From an uncultured Erythrobacter sp. (lineage in GTDB: Bacteria > Pseudomonadota > Alphaproteobacteria > Sphingomonadales > Sphingomonadaceae), in NCBI GenBank assembly GCA_938015255.1, contig CALLQC010000003.1, positions 1 through 60,191 on the forward strand: a DNA stretch of 60,191 bases, written 5' to 3'. Positions 17,590 to 27,615 of the stretch are shown here, one piece after another (position 1 is the stretch's first letter; each line of letters opens with the position of its first letter). Below the pieces are notes generated by a model. That model saw only the letters and a program-made list of their open reading frames with translations. It did not search any database and was not told where the DNA came from. The position numbers and the translations under genes were made by a program.

Positions 17590-18426
17590 GTGTCCCTCAT
17601 CCTTTCGCTTTTCCTGCTGCAAGTCGGCCCCAATTCGGCGGCGGACACCTCGCTTCGTCTCCCTGAAGAACTCGTCAACCGGCCAGAGCGCCCTGGAGGC
17701 ACAAACAATCCGGCGAGCGAATGGTTCGAGACATGTCTGGATCAGCTGCAATCCGATGCTGCGCGCGCGCACTCGCAGGCGCAGATCCGCTTGCTTGAGG
17801 TCAGCGGGCCAGAGCGCATCATCACCAATCATTGCCTCGGCCTTGCCGCGACGGAGCTGGGCCTGTGGGACGACGCCCGCGCTGCCTTTATCGAAGCGCG
17901 CGATGAAACACCCGAAACGGAGCCCCGCACCCGTGCCCGCTTTGGCCTGATGGCAGGCAATGCCGCCTTGATCGGCGGCGATCCCGCAACCGCGATCGAC
18001 TTGCTAGCGGCGGCACGAGTCGAGGCCCAGACAGCAGCCTCTGCCACGCTGGAGGCGCTCGCAGCTATGGATAGCGCCCGCGCCCTTGTTTTGCTGGACC
18101 GCCCGAATGAGGCGATCACGGCGCTGGCGACGGCCACACGGCTTGAACCGGAAAAAGCCGAAGGCTGGCTGCTGACCGCCACGCTGTTTCGCCGGCTCGA
18201 AAGGCTGGACGATGCACAGCAGGCGATTGAGCAAGCTGCCCGCCTTTCGCCAACAGAGGCTCAGATCGGTCTTGAAGCCGGTGTCATCGCCGTGCTTTCG
18301 GGCCGGGATGACGCGGCCCGGCAAAGCTGGGAATCGGTGATCTCAACCCAGCCTGACAGTCTCGCTGCGCAAACAGCTCGGGGCTATCTCGATCAGCTGG
18401 GACCGGCAGCGGAGGACACACCCTGA
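17590..18426 (+). CDS. TPR-repeat protein, probably exported
   Basis: The 278-residue protein starts at a GTG with GGAAAG seven bases upstream. Its N-terminus SLILSLFLLQVGPN is a short hydrophobic signal-like segment. The remainder is alpha-helical with degenerate tetratricopeptide repeats; the clearest are in DEAITALATATRLEPEKAEG-like and QQAIEQAARLSPTEAQ segments in the second half. TPRs mediate protein contacts; no catalytic motif is present. The frame is also open far upstream inside the hydrolase gene but that part is not coding. Its stop overlaps the next start (TGATG). Confidence 0.78.
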   Translation: MSLILSLFLLQVGPNSAADTSLRLPEELVNRPERPGGTNNPASEWFETCLDQLQSDAARAHSQAQIRLLEVSGPERIITNHCLGLAATELGLWDDARAAFIEARDETPETEPRTRARFGLMAGNAALIGGDPATAIDLLAAARVEAQTAASATLEALAAMDSARALVLLDRPNEAITALATATRLEPEKAEGWLLTATLFRRLERLDDAQQAIEQAARLSPTEAQIGLEAGVIAVLSGRDDAARQSWESVISTQPDSLAAQTARGYLDQLGPAAEDTP

Positions 18427-19418
18427 TGCGGTTTTCGGTCCTTGATCTGGTGCCTGTGCGTGAGGAAGGAACGCTGAGCGAAGCCTTCGCCGCAAGCGTC
18501 GAGCTCGCGAAGGCGGCAGAGCGGCTTGGATGCAAACGCTTCTGGGTTGCGGAACATCACGCGATGGAGGGTATCGCCGGAGGCGCTGCGTCGGTTGTGC
18601 TGGCGCATATCGGCAATGCAACCAGCACGATACGCATCGGCTCAGGCGGGATCATGCTGCCCAACCACACCCCGTTCCAGATCGCCGAGCAATTCGGCAC
18701 ACTGGATGCGTTGTTCCCCGGCCGGATCGATCTTGGCCTTGGCCGCGCACCGGGTGCGGGCCCCGAATTGCAGCGGGCGCTGCGCAAGAACTTGCACCAG
18801 GCATCGGAGTACTTCCCTCAGGATGTGGTGGAACTTCGCGCATTGCTCACAGGCGATGTCGATCTGCCGATCCAGGCGACGCCGGGCCTGGGTGCCAAGG
18901 TCGATCTGTGGATGCTGGGATCGAGCCTTTTTGGTGCACAGCTCGCGGCAAAGCTCGGCATGCCCTATGCTTTTGCCGCGCATTTTGCCCCCGATCATCT
19001 CGACGCCGCGCTGGAGCTGTATCGCCGCGATTTCCAGCCGTCTGAGGCGCTTGAGAGGCCGTATGTTGCGGTCGCCATGAATGTGTTCGCTGCGCAAAGT
19101 GATGCGGAGGCACAAACACTGGCATCCAGTCAGCAGCAAGCCTTTGTCGCGCTGCGCACCGGCACACCGGGCAAACTTCAGCGTCCTGTCGAAGGTTACA
19201 CCGAAGCTCTTCCCGCACCCCAGCGTGCAATGCTCGATCACCTCGGTCAGGCAGCGGCGGTCGGCGCACCTGTTACGGTTCGTGCAGCGATTGAAGCTTT
19301 TGCGCGCAGGACTGGCGCAGACGAGATCATTCTTTGCGGATCGACATATGATCCCGAGGCCCGCATCCGCTCGCTGGAACTGACAATCGAGGCCGCAAAC
19401 AACCTAGCGGCGACGTAA
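18426..19418 (+). CDS. LLM class flavin-dependent oxidoreductase (MsnO8-like)
   Basis: This luciferase-like monooxygenase family enzyme uses reduced FMN or F420; here FMN is more likely for a proteobacterium. It has 330 residues. Family motifs are RFWVAEHHAMEGIAGGA near the N-terminus, SGGIMLPNHTPFQIAEQFG, and PGRIDLGLGRAPG. The C-terminus includes GADEIILCGSTYD. It is coupled to the TPR gene by a one-base overlap. Substrate unknown. Confidence 0.9.
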   Translation: MRFSVLDLVPVREEGTLSEAFAASVELAKAAERLGCKRFWVAEHHAMEGIAGGAASVVLAHIGNATSTIRIGSGGIMLPNHTPFQIAEQFGTLDALFPGRIDLGLGRAPGAGPELQRALRKNLHQASEYFPQDVVELRALLTGDVDLPIQATPGLGAKVDLWMLGSSLFGAQLAAKLGMPYAFAAHFAPDHLDAALELYRRDFQPSEALERPYVAVAMNVFAAQSDAEAQTLASSQQQAFVALRTGTPGKLQRPVEGYTEALPAPQRAMLDHLGQAAAVGAPVTVRAAIEAFARRTGADEIILCGSTYDPEARIRSLELTIEAANNLAAT

Positions 19419-19532
19419 GGGAAAAATAGTCCTTTCGGAGGCTACAATCCTGCTTGCGCCGCTCCTGAAAGAGCGGGTATGGACGGCACGATAAATATAT
19501 GCCGGCATAATAATATTACCCGGAGCAGGAAC

Positions 19533-22500
19533 ATGGCCGAAAAGGCAAGATCAAAGGCGGGGGCGAAGCCGCAGTCCAGGCAGACATCGGCGCTCCATAA
19601 ATCCCTGGAAAAACGTCTTAAGGCAGCGATCCTGCCCGGCGAGGAGCCACTGGAGGGTGACGCGCTTTCTGATACCGCTGCTTTCCTGCTGGAGGCGGCA
19701 TCATCGCGCGATGTCGCCCGCTCTGCGCTAAAGTTGGAATCCGCCACCGGACAGCGGCGCAAATTGCGTATTGCCATCGTCAATGACGACATGCCGTTTC
19801 TGGTCGATTCGATCGCTGCGACGGTCGCCGCTCAGGGCTTGAGCATCGACAGGCTTGTCCATCCCGTCATTGGCGTTGAGCGCGATGAGGGTGGTGCGCT
19901 GGTGCGGTTTACAGACGCAGCCGCCGCTGCAAGCGAATCGATGATTTATATCGAGACACCGCGCGTTGATGCCCGTCAGCGCCGCGAACTCGTGAGCCAG
20001 TTGCGCATCACTTTGGGAGATGTGCGTGCCGCAGTGAATGACTGGCCCAAGATCCGGAAAGCCTGCCGCAGCGATGCAGATGCGATCCGCAGCACCGATG
20101 GCGAAGGGGCTGCGCTGCTCGATTGGCTCAATTCAGGGATGCTGACTCAGCTTGGCCATGTGACCCGTCACCGCGATGGACGCGAGACCGCCATACTTGG
20201 TGTTTGTCGCAAGAGCGCGCGCACGGTTTTGGCCGAAGCGTCCTATGAACGCGCCTTCGCCTGGTTTGACGAGACCGGCGGCGACCTTCTGGTCATGAAA
20301 TCCAACCGGATTTCAACCGTGCACAGGCGTGTCCCGCTCGACCTTTTTGTGGTTCCGGTGCGTGATGATAGAGGCAGTGTTGCGGCCCTTTCGGTCCATG
20401 CAGGAGTATGGACAAGCGCCGCGCTCGCATCACCGCCAGCCGATGTGCCGGTGCTGCGCGCAGCGCTTAAGTCGATCAATGAAGAGTTCGGCTTTGATCC
20501 TTCCGGCCATGCCGGCAAGGCATTGGTCCACGCATTCACGGCCCTGCCGCACGATTTGCTGGTTGCATTCAGTCCGGAAGACATTCGCCGTTTGTCGACC
20601 GCGATGATGAGCCTGGTTGACCGGCCACGCCCCAAACTGGTGCACATCCAATCGCCGCTTAAGCGCCATGTCTTTGCGTTTGTCTGGCTGCCCCGCGATA
20701 TGCTCTCAACCGATGTGCGCCTCCAGATCCAGTCGCTTCACACCACAGTGCCCGGTACCGAAGTGCTCGACTGGACACTCGAAGTGGAAGGCGGGGCACT
20801 GGCCATGCTGCAATATCTGCTCGATGTCCGCAGCGCCGATGCATTTCCCGACGCAGCCGCGATCGAAGCACGCCTCGAAGATTTGCTGCGAGGCTGGAAC
20901 GAGGCGGTCGAAACCCGCCTCTCCGATATCGACGATGCCTCCCGTTCGGCCGCGATTGCTGCGCGATATGCCGGGGCGTTTCCGCCCGCTTATCGCACCC
21001 AGTACGGCCCGGGCGAAGCAGCAATGGACATAGTGCGCCTGCGTGCCTTGAGCGATGAAACCCGCGATGCGCGCCTCTACCGCCTGCCTGCCGATGCACC
21101 GGACAAGCTGCGTCTTAAAGTCTATCACACGCACGGCGAGCTTGCCCTGTCAGACACCGTTCCCGCGCTTGAGAACTTCGGATTCCGGGTCATCGGGGAA
21201 ACTGCGACCCGGCTCGAAGGGGGCGCGCTAGGCACGATTCACGATTTCACACTGGGCCTTCAAACGGGTGACGATGCGGACGCCATCATCGCCAGGTCCG
21301 AAGCGATCGAGACAGCCATCGCCGAAGTTCTGAACGGCGGCGCGGAAGACGACGCGTTCAACCGGCTCGTTGTTGGCACCGGCTTGGCGGCGCAGGAAAC
21401 CAATTGGCTGCGTGCGATCTATCGCTATCTGCGCCAGACCGGCATGGGTTTTACGATTTACACTGTCGTCGATGCACTGGGGCGCGCGCCGAGTGTAACG
21501 CGCGCGATGATCGATCTGTTTGTCGCACGCCATCACCCGGGCTTCGATGGCAACCGCGCAGAGGCGGTCAATGGAGCTCTCGGCGCTTTCAGCCGCGGCC
21601 TTGCGAAGGTTTCAGCGATCAATGACGACCGTCTGCTGCGCCTTTACCGTGCGGTGATCGATGCGGTTCTGCGCACCAATGCTTTTGCTCCGGCAGCTGC
21701 AGAGGCGCTGGCGTTCAAGATCGATTCCAGCCTCGTTCCGAATCTGCCAAAGCCGGTGCCATGGCGCGAGATCTTCGTCTATTCGCGCCGGGTCGAAGGC
21801 ATCCACTTGCGCTCAGGCGCTGTGGCGCGCGGAGGCCTTCGCTGGTCTGATCGGCGTGATGACTTCCGCACGGAAATTCTTGGCCTGATGAAAGCACAAA
21901 AGGTCAAGAACGCGGTGATTGTACCCAGCGGCGCGAAAGGCGGATTCTACCCCAAGCAGCTGCCCTCGCCAGCGCTCGACCGCGAAGGCTGGGCGGCAGA
22001 AGGGCAGGCTAGCTACGAAGTGTTCATTCGCACCCTGCTTTCGGTGACTGACAACATCGTCGATGGGGATGTCATTCATCCGCAGGGCGTCACGATCCAT
22101 GACGGGGAAGACCCGTATTTTGTGGTCGCCGCGGACAAAGGCACTGCGCGGTTTTCCGATGTTGCGAACGCAATCGCGGAAAGCCGCGATTTCTGGCTGG
22201 ACGATGCGTTCGCCAGCGGCGGCTCGAACGGGTACGACCACAAGGCGATGGGCATCACCGCGCGCGGCGCGTGGGTCAGCGTGCAGCGCCACTTCCTTGA
22301 AATGGGCGTAGACGTACAGAAGGATAGCGTGCGGGTCGCGGGCTGCGGTGACATGTCAGGCGACGTGTTCGGCAACGGAATGCTGCTGTCGAAAGCGATA
22401 AAGCTGGTCGCAGCATTCGATCACCGTCATATCTTTATCGACCCGGATCCCGATCCCGCCGCCAGCTGGAAGGAGCGCAAGCGGATATTCGATCTCCCCC

Positions 22501-24221
22501 GCTCAAGCTGGGAGGATTACAATCCGGCCCTCATATCCAAGGGCGGCGGTGTCTACGGCCGCGACCTCAAACGCATCAAGCTTTCAAAAAAGGCGCGAAC
22601 GATGCTCGGCATTGAGGATAAGGAGATTGAGCCCGATGCGCTGATCTCGGCAATCCTCAAGGCGGATCTCGACCTGCTTTGGTTCGGCGGGATCGGAACC
22701 TACATCAAGGCCGAACAGGAAAGCCATCTCGCCGTGGGCGACCCAGGCAACGATGCGCTGCGCGTAGACGCGCGCGAAGTCGGCGCCAAGGTAATCGGCG
22801 AGGGTGCAAATCTTGGCATCACACAGGCGGGACGCATTGCGTTTTCGCTGAATGGCGGCCGCATCAACACCGATTTCATCGACAATTCGGCAGGCGTCGA
22901 TTGTTCGGACAATGAGGTCAACATCAAGATCGCATTGGCCGCTGCATTGCGAGAAGGCGCGCTGACCGAGAAAAAGCGCAACAATCTGCTTGCCAAAATG
23001 ACGGACGAAGTCGCCGAAATCGTGCTTGAGGATAACCGGTTGCAGGCTCTCGCGCTTTCCATTGCCGAGGCCGCCGGACCGGAAGCGACTGCGTCTTATG
23101 CTAGGCTGATCGAACAGCTCGAACATTCGGGCGATCTGGATCGCCGGACCGAAGGCCTGGCTGACAGCGATAGCTTCACGCGGCGGGCGGCAGACGGGCG
23201 CGGCCTGACACGGCCTGAACTCGCAGTGCTGCTGTCTTCGGCCAAGCTTGCCCTCCAGGATGCGATCGAAGCGAGCGGACTTCCTGATGATCCGATGCTG
23301 GAGGATTCGCTCGTCGAGCTTTTCCCGGAACCGATGCGCAGGCCGTATCTCAAACAAATCACCGAGCATCGCCTGCGCCGCGAGCTGATCGCAACCGACC
23401 TATCAAACCGTATCGTCAACCGGCTGGGGCTGGTGCACGCATTCGAACTGGCGGAAGAAGAGGGCGTTGGCCTGTCCGATGTCGCTGCCGCTTTCGTAGT
23501 CGTGGAACGCCTGTTCGACCTTGGCGCCCTGTGGAACGATCTCGACACGGCCAGAATGCCGGAGACGGCAAGGCTAGCCCTGTTTGACAGGCTCGGTGCG
23601 GCGGTGGGCAACCTGATGTCCGACGTCCTGCGCACAGCCGCTGGACAGGTGGAAGCCGGCGCACTGGTCGGGACACTTCAAGCCAATGTTGCAACTCTCA
23701 GCGGCAGCCGTGATGAGCTGGTATCCGGCGAGATACGTGATCGCTCCACAGCACTGCGAGCGCATTTCACCGAACTTGGCGCGCCTGACGCATTGGGCGA
23801 CCGGGTCGCGCGTCTGTTTGACTTTGACGGCTCTGTTGGTCTCGCGCAGCTGGCGCTCAAAACCGAGATTGATCCAAAGCAGCTTACCCATGCCTTTACC
23901 GACATCGGCGAACGCATCGGGCTCGACTGGGCACAAAGCACTGCTGCACACATGTCTCCGTCTGACATATGGGAGCGGCTGCTTGTCGATGGCCTCGCGC
24001 GCGATTTCCAGCATATGCGGCTTGAATTTCTGCGCAGGCTCATGCGCCGGAAAACCGGCAAGGATGATCCGAAGCGCGCTATCGCTGAATGGGCTGAGAA
24101 AAACGCCGCCGCAGTGGCGCAGTTCCGCGCCATGGTTGCCCGTGCACAGTCTCGCCCACCCGTGGCACCAGCGGTTCTGGCACAAATCGCCAGTCAGGCA
24201 CGCAATCTGCTTGAACGCTGA
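19533..24221 (+). CDS. gdhB: NAD-specific glutamate dehydrogenase, large (GDH180) type
   Basis: This giant enzyme oxidises glutamate to 2-oxoglutarate with NAD, a catabolic route linking amino-acid use to the TCA cycle. With the start at 19533 it has 1562 residues, normal for the L-GDH/GDH180 class. N-terminal ACT-like regulatory sequence precedes the catalytic core, which contains GGLRWSDRRDDFRTEILG, the substrate-lysine motif VPSGAKGGFYPKQ and VAGCGDMSGDVFGNGM. The NAD domain includes VIGEGANLGITQAGR. The ATG at 19533 is preceded by GGAGCAGGA; the frame is open to 19479. A small hairpin (CCGCTC/GAGCGG, 19459-19476) lies upstream. The symbol gdhB follows Pseudomonas usage and is tentative. 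Confidence 0.95.
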   Translation: MAEKARSKAGAKPQSRQTSALHKSLEKRLKAAILPGEEPLEGDALSDTAAFLLEAASSRDVARSALKLESATGQRRKLRIAIVNDDMPFLVDSIAATVAAQGLSIDRLVHPVIGVERDEGGALVRFTDAAAAASESMIYIETPRVDARQRRELVSQLRITLGDVRAAVNDWPKIRKACRSDADAIRSTDGEGAALLDWLNSGMLTQLGHVTRHRDGRETAILGVCRKSARTVLAEASYERAFAWFDETGGDLLVMKSNRISTVHRRVPLDLFVVPVRDDRGSVAALSVHAGVWTSAALASPPADVPVLRAALKSINEEFGFDPSGHAGKALVHAFTALPHDLLVAFSPEDIRRLSTAMMSLVDRPRPKLVHIQSPLKRHVFAFVWLPRDMLSTDVRLQIQSLHTTVPGTEVLDWTLEVEGGALAMLQYLLDVRSADAFPDAAAIEARLEDLLRGWNEAVETRLSDIDDASRSAAIAARYAGAFPPAYRTQYGPGEAAMDIVRLRALSDETRDARLYRLPADAPDKLRLKVYHTHGELALSDTVPALENFGFRVIGETATRLEGGALGTIHDFTLGLQTGDDADAIIARSEAIETAIAEVLNGGAEDDAFNRLVVGTGLAAQETNWLRAIYRYLRQTGMGFTIYTVVDALGRAPSVTRAMIDLFVARHHPGFDGNRAEAVNGALGAFSRGLAKVSAINDDRLLRLYRAVIDAVLRTNAFAPAAAEALAFKIDSSLVPNLPKPVPWREIFVYSRRVEGIHLRSGAVARGGLRWSDRRDDFRTEILGLMKAQKVKNAVIVPSGAKGGFYPKQLPSPALDREGWAAEGQASYEVFIRTLLSVTDNIVDGDVIHPQGVTIHDGEDPYFVVAADKGTARFSDVANAIAESRDFWLDDAFASGGSNGYDHKAMGITARGAWVSVQRHFLEMGVDVQKDSVRVAGCGDMSGDVFGNGMLLSKAIKLVAAFDHRHIFIDPDPDPAASWKERKRIFDLPRSSWEDYNPALISKGGGVYGRDLKRIKLSKKARTMLGIEDKEIEPDALISAILKADLDLLWFGGIGTYIKAEQESHLAVGDPGNDALRVDAREVGAKVIGEGANLGITQAGRIAFSLNGGRINTDFIDNSAGVDCSDNEVNIKIALAAALREGALTEKKRNNLLAKMTDEVAEIVLEDNRLQALALSIAEAAGPEATASYARLIEQLEHSGDLDRRTEGLADSDSFTRRAADGRGLTRPELAVLLSSAKLALQDAIEASGLPDDPMLEDSLVELFPEPMRRPYLKQITEHRLRRELIATDLSNRIVNRLGLVHAFELAEEEGVGLSDVAAAFVVVERLFDLGALWNDLDTARMPETARLALFDRLGAAVGNLMSDVLRTAAGQVEAGALVGTLQANVATLSGSRDELVSGEIRDRSTALRAHFTELGAPDALGDRVARLFDFDGSVGLAQLALKTEIDPKQLTHAFTDIGERIGLDWAQSTAAHMSPSDIWERLLVDGLARDFQHMRLEFLRRLMRRKTGKDDPKRAIAEWAEKNAAAVAQFRAMVARAQSRPPVAPAVLAQIASQARNLLER

Positions 24222-24262
24222 CGGCTTGACCTGACAGCATTTTGCGGCGACCCAGACCCTCT

Positions 24263-25513
24263 ATGGAGCGACACACAATCACCCCAAAACACGCTGACGT
24301 CGTTATAGTCGGTACGGGTCATGGCGGCGCGCAGGCAGCAATCGCACTGCGCCAGCAGGGCCACGAAGAATCGATCCTGATGATCGGGCGTGACAGCGCG
24401 CCGCCTTATGAAAGACCGCCGCTGTCCAAGGAATATCTGGCCGGTGACAAGGGGTTTGAACGGATCATGATCCGTCCTGAAAAGTTCTGGGCGGACAAAA
24501 ACATCGATCTCAAGCTCGGCAGTGCTGTGACAGACATTGACTGGATGGCGCACACCGTAACGCTCTCCGATGGCAGCACTGTTGGCTACCGTAAGCTGAT
24601 TTGGTCGGGCGGAGGCGATCCGCGTCGGCTGAGCTGTCCGGGGGCCAATCAGAAAGGCGTATTCTGCGTCCGTGACAAGCGCGATGCCGATGCAATGATG
24701 GCAGCGCTTGAGGGAGGCGCCAAGCGCGCAGTGGTGATTGGCGGCGGCTATATCGGGCTTGAAGCGGCCGCAGTGCTGCGCAAGCTGGGGTGCGAAGTCA
24801 CGCTTCTGGAAATGCTCGACCGCGTTCTCGCGCGCGTCGCAGGTGAGGCGCTGTCCCGCTTTTACGAGGATGAACACCGTCGCCAGGGTGTTGATGTGAG
24901 GCTCGGCACAGGGGTCGAGGCGATTCTGGGCGATGGGGCGAATGTTACCGGCGTAAAGCTCGATAGCGGTGAAGAATTGCCTTGCGATATGGTCGTGGTC
25001 GGGATTGGGATTGTCCCTGCCGTCGGCCCGCTGATCGCAGCCGGCGCTGCCGGATCCAACGGCGTTGACGTAGATTTCTGCTGCCGCACAACTCTCGATG
25101 ATATCTTCGCGATCGGTGACTGCGCGGCGCATGCCAACCCCTATGCTGACAATGCCGTAATCCGCCTGGAATCGGTCCAGAACGCGCATGATATGGCGAA
25201 CACAGTGGCAAAGGCGATCATGGGCGACAAACCGCCCTATCACGCGCTGCCGTGGTTCTGGTCAAACCAGTATGACCTCAAATTACAGACCGCCGGACTG
25301 AGTCTGGATTTTGATGAAACTGTCGTGCGCGGGGATCCTGATACGCGCAAATTCACAGTCGTTTATCTTAAGGAAGGCAAACCAATCGCGTTCGATTGCG
25401 TGGGGACGATGAAGGATTACGTGCAGGGCCGTAAAATGCTCGAAGCCGGTCCGGAAAAGGTGGACCGTGACTTGCTAAGCGATCCGGAAGTGCCGATCAA
25501 AGAGCTGCTTTGA
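24263..25513 (+). CDS. FAD-dependent NAD(P)H oxidoreductase, ferredoxin-reductase type
   Basis: The 416-residue protein matches the rhodocoxin/putidaredoxin-reductase class, which passes electrons from NAD(P)H to a [2Fe-2S] ferredoxin. It has the FAD-binding motif [14 protein letters not shown] near residue 15, the NAD-binding motif [17 protein letters not shown] near 160, and the second FAD motif [11 protein letters not shown] near 285. The FAD-linked segment [14 protein letters not shown] is characteristic. The start ATG 24263 has no clear ribosome site. Its natural clients include P450s; a CYP153-like gene lies 3.5 kb downstream, but no ferredoxin gene is in the window. The 3' end overlaps convergent queG by 17 bases. 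Confidence 0.88.
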   Translation: MERHTITPKHADVVIVGTGHGGAQAAIALRQQGHEESILMIGRDSAPPYERPPLSKEYLAGDKGFERIMIRPEKFWADKNIDLKLGSAVTDIDWMAHTVTLSDGSTVGYRKLIWSGGGDPRRLSCPGANQKGVFCVRDKRDADAMMAALEGGAKRAVVIGGGYIGLEAAAVLRKLGCEVTLLEMLDRVLARVAGEALSRFYEDEHRRQGVDVRLGTGVEAILGDGANVTGVKLDSGEELPCDMVVVGIGIVPAVGPLIAAGAAGSNGVDVDFCCRTTLDDIFAIGDCAAHANPYADNAVIRLESVQNAHDMANTVAKAIMGDKPPYHALPWFWSNQYDLKLQTAGLSLDFDETVVRGDPDTRKFTVVYLKEGKPIAFDCVGTMKDYVQGRKMLEAGPEKVDRDLLSDPEVPIKELL

Positions 25514-26558
25514 GGCGCTCAGCCGCCCATTGCGCTGCATCGGCTACAACCGGGTCAGGATCGCTGCTCAGGCCAACGCATTGCGCGTGCAGAGAGGGAT
25601 CACCGCTATTGCCGGCGGCATAAAGGCAGTTTCGCACAAATCGGTCGCGCCCGATCCTTTTGATGGGCGACCCTGAAAAGAACGACCGAAATCCTGCATC
25701 ATCAAGAGCGAGCAGTTCCGAAAGGCGCGGCGCGGCAAGCTCTGCGCGCGGCAGGAACTCGCGCATCGCGTGCGCGCTTTGGGCAAACTTGTTCCACGGA
25801 CAGACAGCCAAGCAATCATCGCAACCATAAATACGGTTGCCCAGCGCTTCGCGGACTTCCTCCGCCACCGCTCCCTTGTGCTCAATCGTCAGGTACGAAA
25901 TGCAGCGCCGGGCATCAATTTGATAAGGGGCGGGGAAAGCCTCGGTAGGGCACGCATCAAGACAAGCGCGGCACGATCCGCACTGGTCGCGGTGCGGCGT
26001 ACTGAGCGGCAGATCCAGCGTGGTATAAATCGCACCGAGAAACAGCCAGCTGCCATGCTCGTCGCTCACGAGATTGGTGTGCTTGCCCTGCCAGCCAAGG
26101 CCTGCCGCTTCGCCCAGCGGCTTTTCCATAACCGGCGCGGTATCGACAAACACCTTTACCTCAGCGTCCGGCTCTTGCGCGACCAGCCACCGGGCGAGCG
26201 CTTTCAGGCGTTTTTTGACGACATCGTGGTAATCCTTGCCCTGCGCGTAGACTGAAATCCGGGCGCGGTCCGGATGCTCTTCCAGCGCAAGCGGATCGAC
26301 GGCGGGCGCGTAGCTCATGCCGAGCGCAATCACCCGCTGTGCCCGTGGCCACAATCCCTGGGGTGAACGGCGATGATGAAGCCTGGTCTCCATCCATTCC
26401 ATGCTGCCGTGATGGCCTTCACCCAGCCACTGCTCGAGCCGCTCGGCGCGCAACACATCCCCACCCGCGCTGGCCACCCCGAACGCAGCAAACCCAAGCG
26501 CACGCGCTTCGCTTTCAAGCCTCTGGGTGAGGTTAAGCGTTTCTGCACCGTTAACCAC
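25497..26558 (-). CDS. queG: Epoxyqueuosine reductase
   Basis: QueG performs the last step of queuosine tRNA modification, reducing epoxyqueuosine with a cobalamin cofactor and two [4Fe-4S] clusters. The 353-residue protein has both cluster motifs: [16 protein letters not shown] and [14 protein letters not shown]. The N-terminal half carries the DUF1730 region (FGVASA, MSYAPA) and [18 protein letters not shown]. The C-terminus ends in a HEAT-like helical segment. The GTG at 26558 is the only reasonable start. It is convergent with the FAD oxidoreductase and divergent from the ABC transporter. Confidence 0.95.
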   Translation of the reverse strand: MVNGAETLNLTQRLESEARALGFAAFGVASAGGDVLRAERLEQWLGEGHHGSMEWMETRLHHRRSPQGLWPRAQRVIALGMSYAPAVDPLALEEHPDRARISVYAQGKDYHDVVKKRLKALARWLVAQEPDAEVKVFVDTAPVMEKPLGEAAGLGWQGKHTNLVSDEHGSWLFLGAIYTTLDLPLSTPHRDQCGSCRACLDACPTEAFPAPYQIDARRCISYLTIEHKGAVAEEVREALGNRIYGCDDCLAVCPWNKFAQSAHAMREFLPRAELAAPRLSELLALDDAGFRSFFSGSPIKRIGRDRFVRNCLYAAGNSGDPSLHAQCVGLSSDPDPVVADAAQWAAERLKAAL

Positions 26559-26628
26559 GCTTGGGGTTGCTCCCGTTCAGTTTCGCGCGTTAATCCCCGC
26601 GCTCATGCATATGCAGGTAGGCGAACAC

Positions 26629-27615
26629 ATGAGCGCGGGCAACGCCGCTTCTATTCATAAAGACATCGAGGGACGCGGGCGTCCGCTCGCAATCGAAGCG
26701 CGCGGCCTTGTTAAGAGCTTCGACGGTACGATGGCGGTGAAGGGCGTGGATATCTCCGTGCCCGAGGGCGCCATTTACGGTATTCTTGGCCCGAACGGTG
26801 CGGGCAAGACCACGACCCTCAGGATGCTGCTCGGCATTATTGACCCCGACGAAGGCGTGCGCCGGGTGTTCGGACATGACCGCCCGCATGATATCGGCCG
26901 CCTGATCGGCTATCTACCCGAAGAACGCGGACTTTATCCCGCGATGAAAGCGATCGAGGCCATTGCCTTTATGGGGGCGCTTCGCGGCCTGCCACTTGCC
27001 GAAGGGCGCACGCGCGGTCTGGAATTGCTGGAACGGCACAGCCTCGCGCACGCAGCCGAGCGGCAGATTCGCCAACTGTCGAAAGGCATGGCACAGACGG
27101 TCCAGCTGCTCGGCACGCTGGTGCACCGACCCAAGCTTGTCGTGCTTGACGAGCCGTTTTCCGGTCTCGACGCGATCAATCAGGGCAAGCTCGAAGGGAT
27201 GATCCGAAACCTCGCTGAAGAGGGCGTAACAGTAATCTTCTCGACCCACGTGATCCACCACGCCGAGCGCCTTTGCGAAGGGGTTGCGATCATTGCCGGG
27301 GGCAAGGTGCCGTACGCAGGAAGCGTCGAGGCGGCGCGCGACCGTATCCCCGCGCAAGTGCGCCTTGAGACGCGAGCCCGCGAGGGTGCCTGGACAGCTG
27401 CGCTGCCGGAAGACACGCGGCGCGAAGGCGATTTTTTCTATTTCCCACTGCCCGAAAGCGGCGTCGAACCACTGCTGAAACAGTTGATTGACGGCGAGGC
27501 AGGTATCCTCTCGCTGTCCATTGAGCGCGCCGGCCTGCACGATGCGTTCGTGGCGATTGCAGGGGAAGCTGCTGCCAAACAGCTCGAAGCGGATCAGGTC
27601 GGAGGCGCAGCATGA
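26629..27615 (+). CDS. ABC transporter ATP-binding protein (NatA-like)
   Basis: This 328-residue nucleotide-binding subunit drives an ABC-2 type exporter. Walker A is GPNGAGKTT, the signature is LSKGMAQ (a variant of LSGGQ), Walker B is LVVLDEPFSG, and the H-loop is in IFSTHVIHHAE. The C-terminal 90 residues follow the DUF4162 pattern of NatA/CcmA-like subunits. The frame is open from 26527; the ATG at 26629 follows a purine-rich AGGTAGGCG and the preceding part overlaps the queG promoter region. It overlaps the permease gene by ATGA. The substrate may be sodium, as in NatAB, but sequence alone does not tell. Confidence 0.9.
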   Translation: MSAGNAASIHKDIEGRGRPLAIEARGLVKSFDGTMAVKGVDISVPEGAIYGILGPNGAGKTTTLRMLLGIIDPDEGVRRVFGHDRPHDIGRLIGYLPEERGLYPAMKAIEAIAFMGALRGLPLAEGRTRGLELLERHSLAHAAERQIRQLSKGMAQTVQLLGTLVHRPKLVVLDEPFSGLDAINQGKLEGMIRNLAEEGVTVIFSTHVIHHAERLCEGVAIIAGGKVPYAGSVEAARDRIPAQVRLETRAREGAWTAALPEDTRREGDFFYFPLPESGVEPLLKQLIDGEAGILSLSIERAGLHDAFVAIAGEAAAKQLEADQVGGAA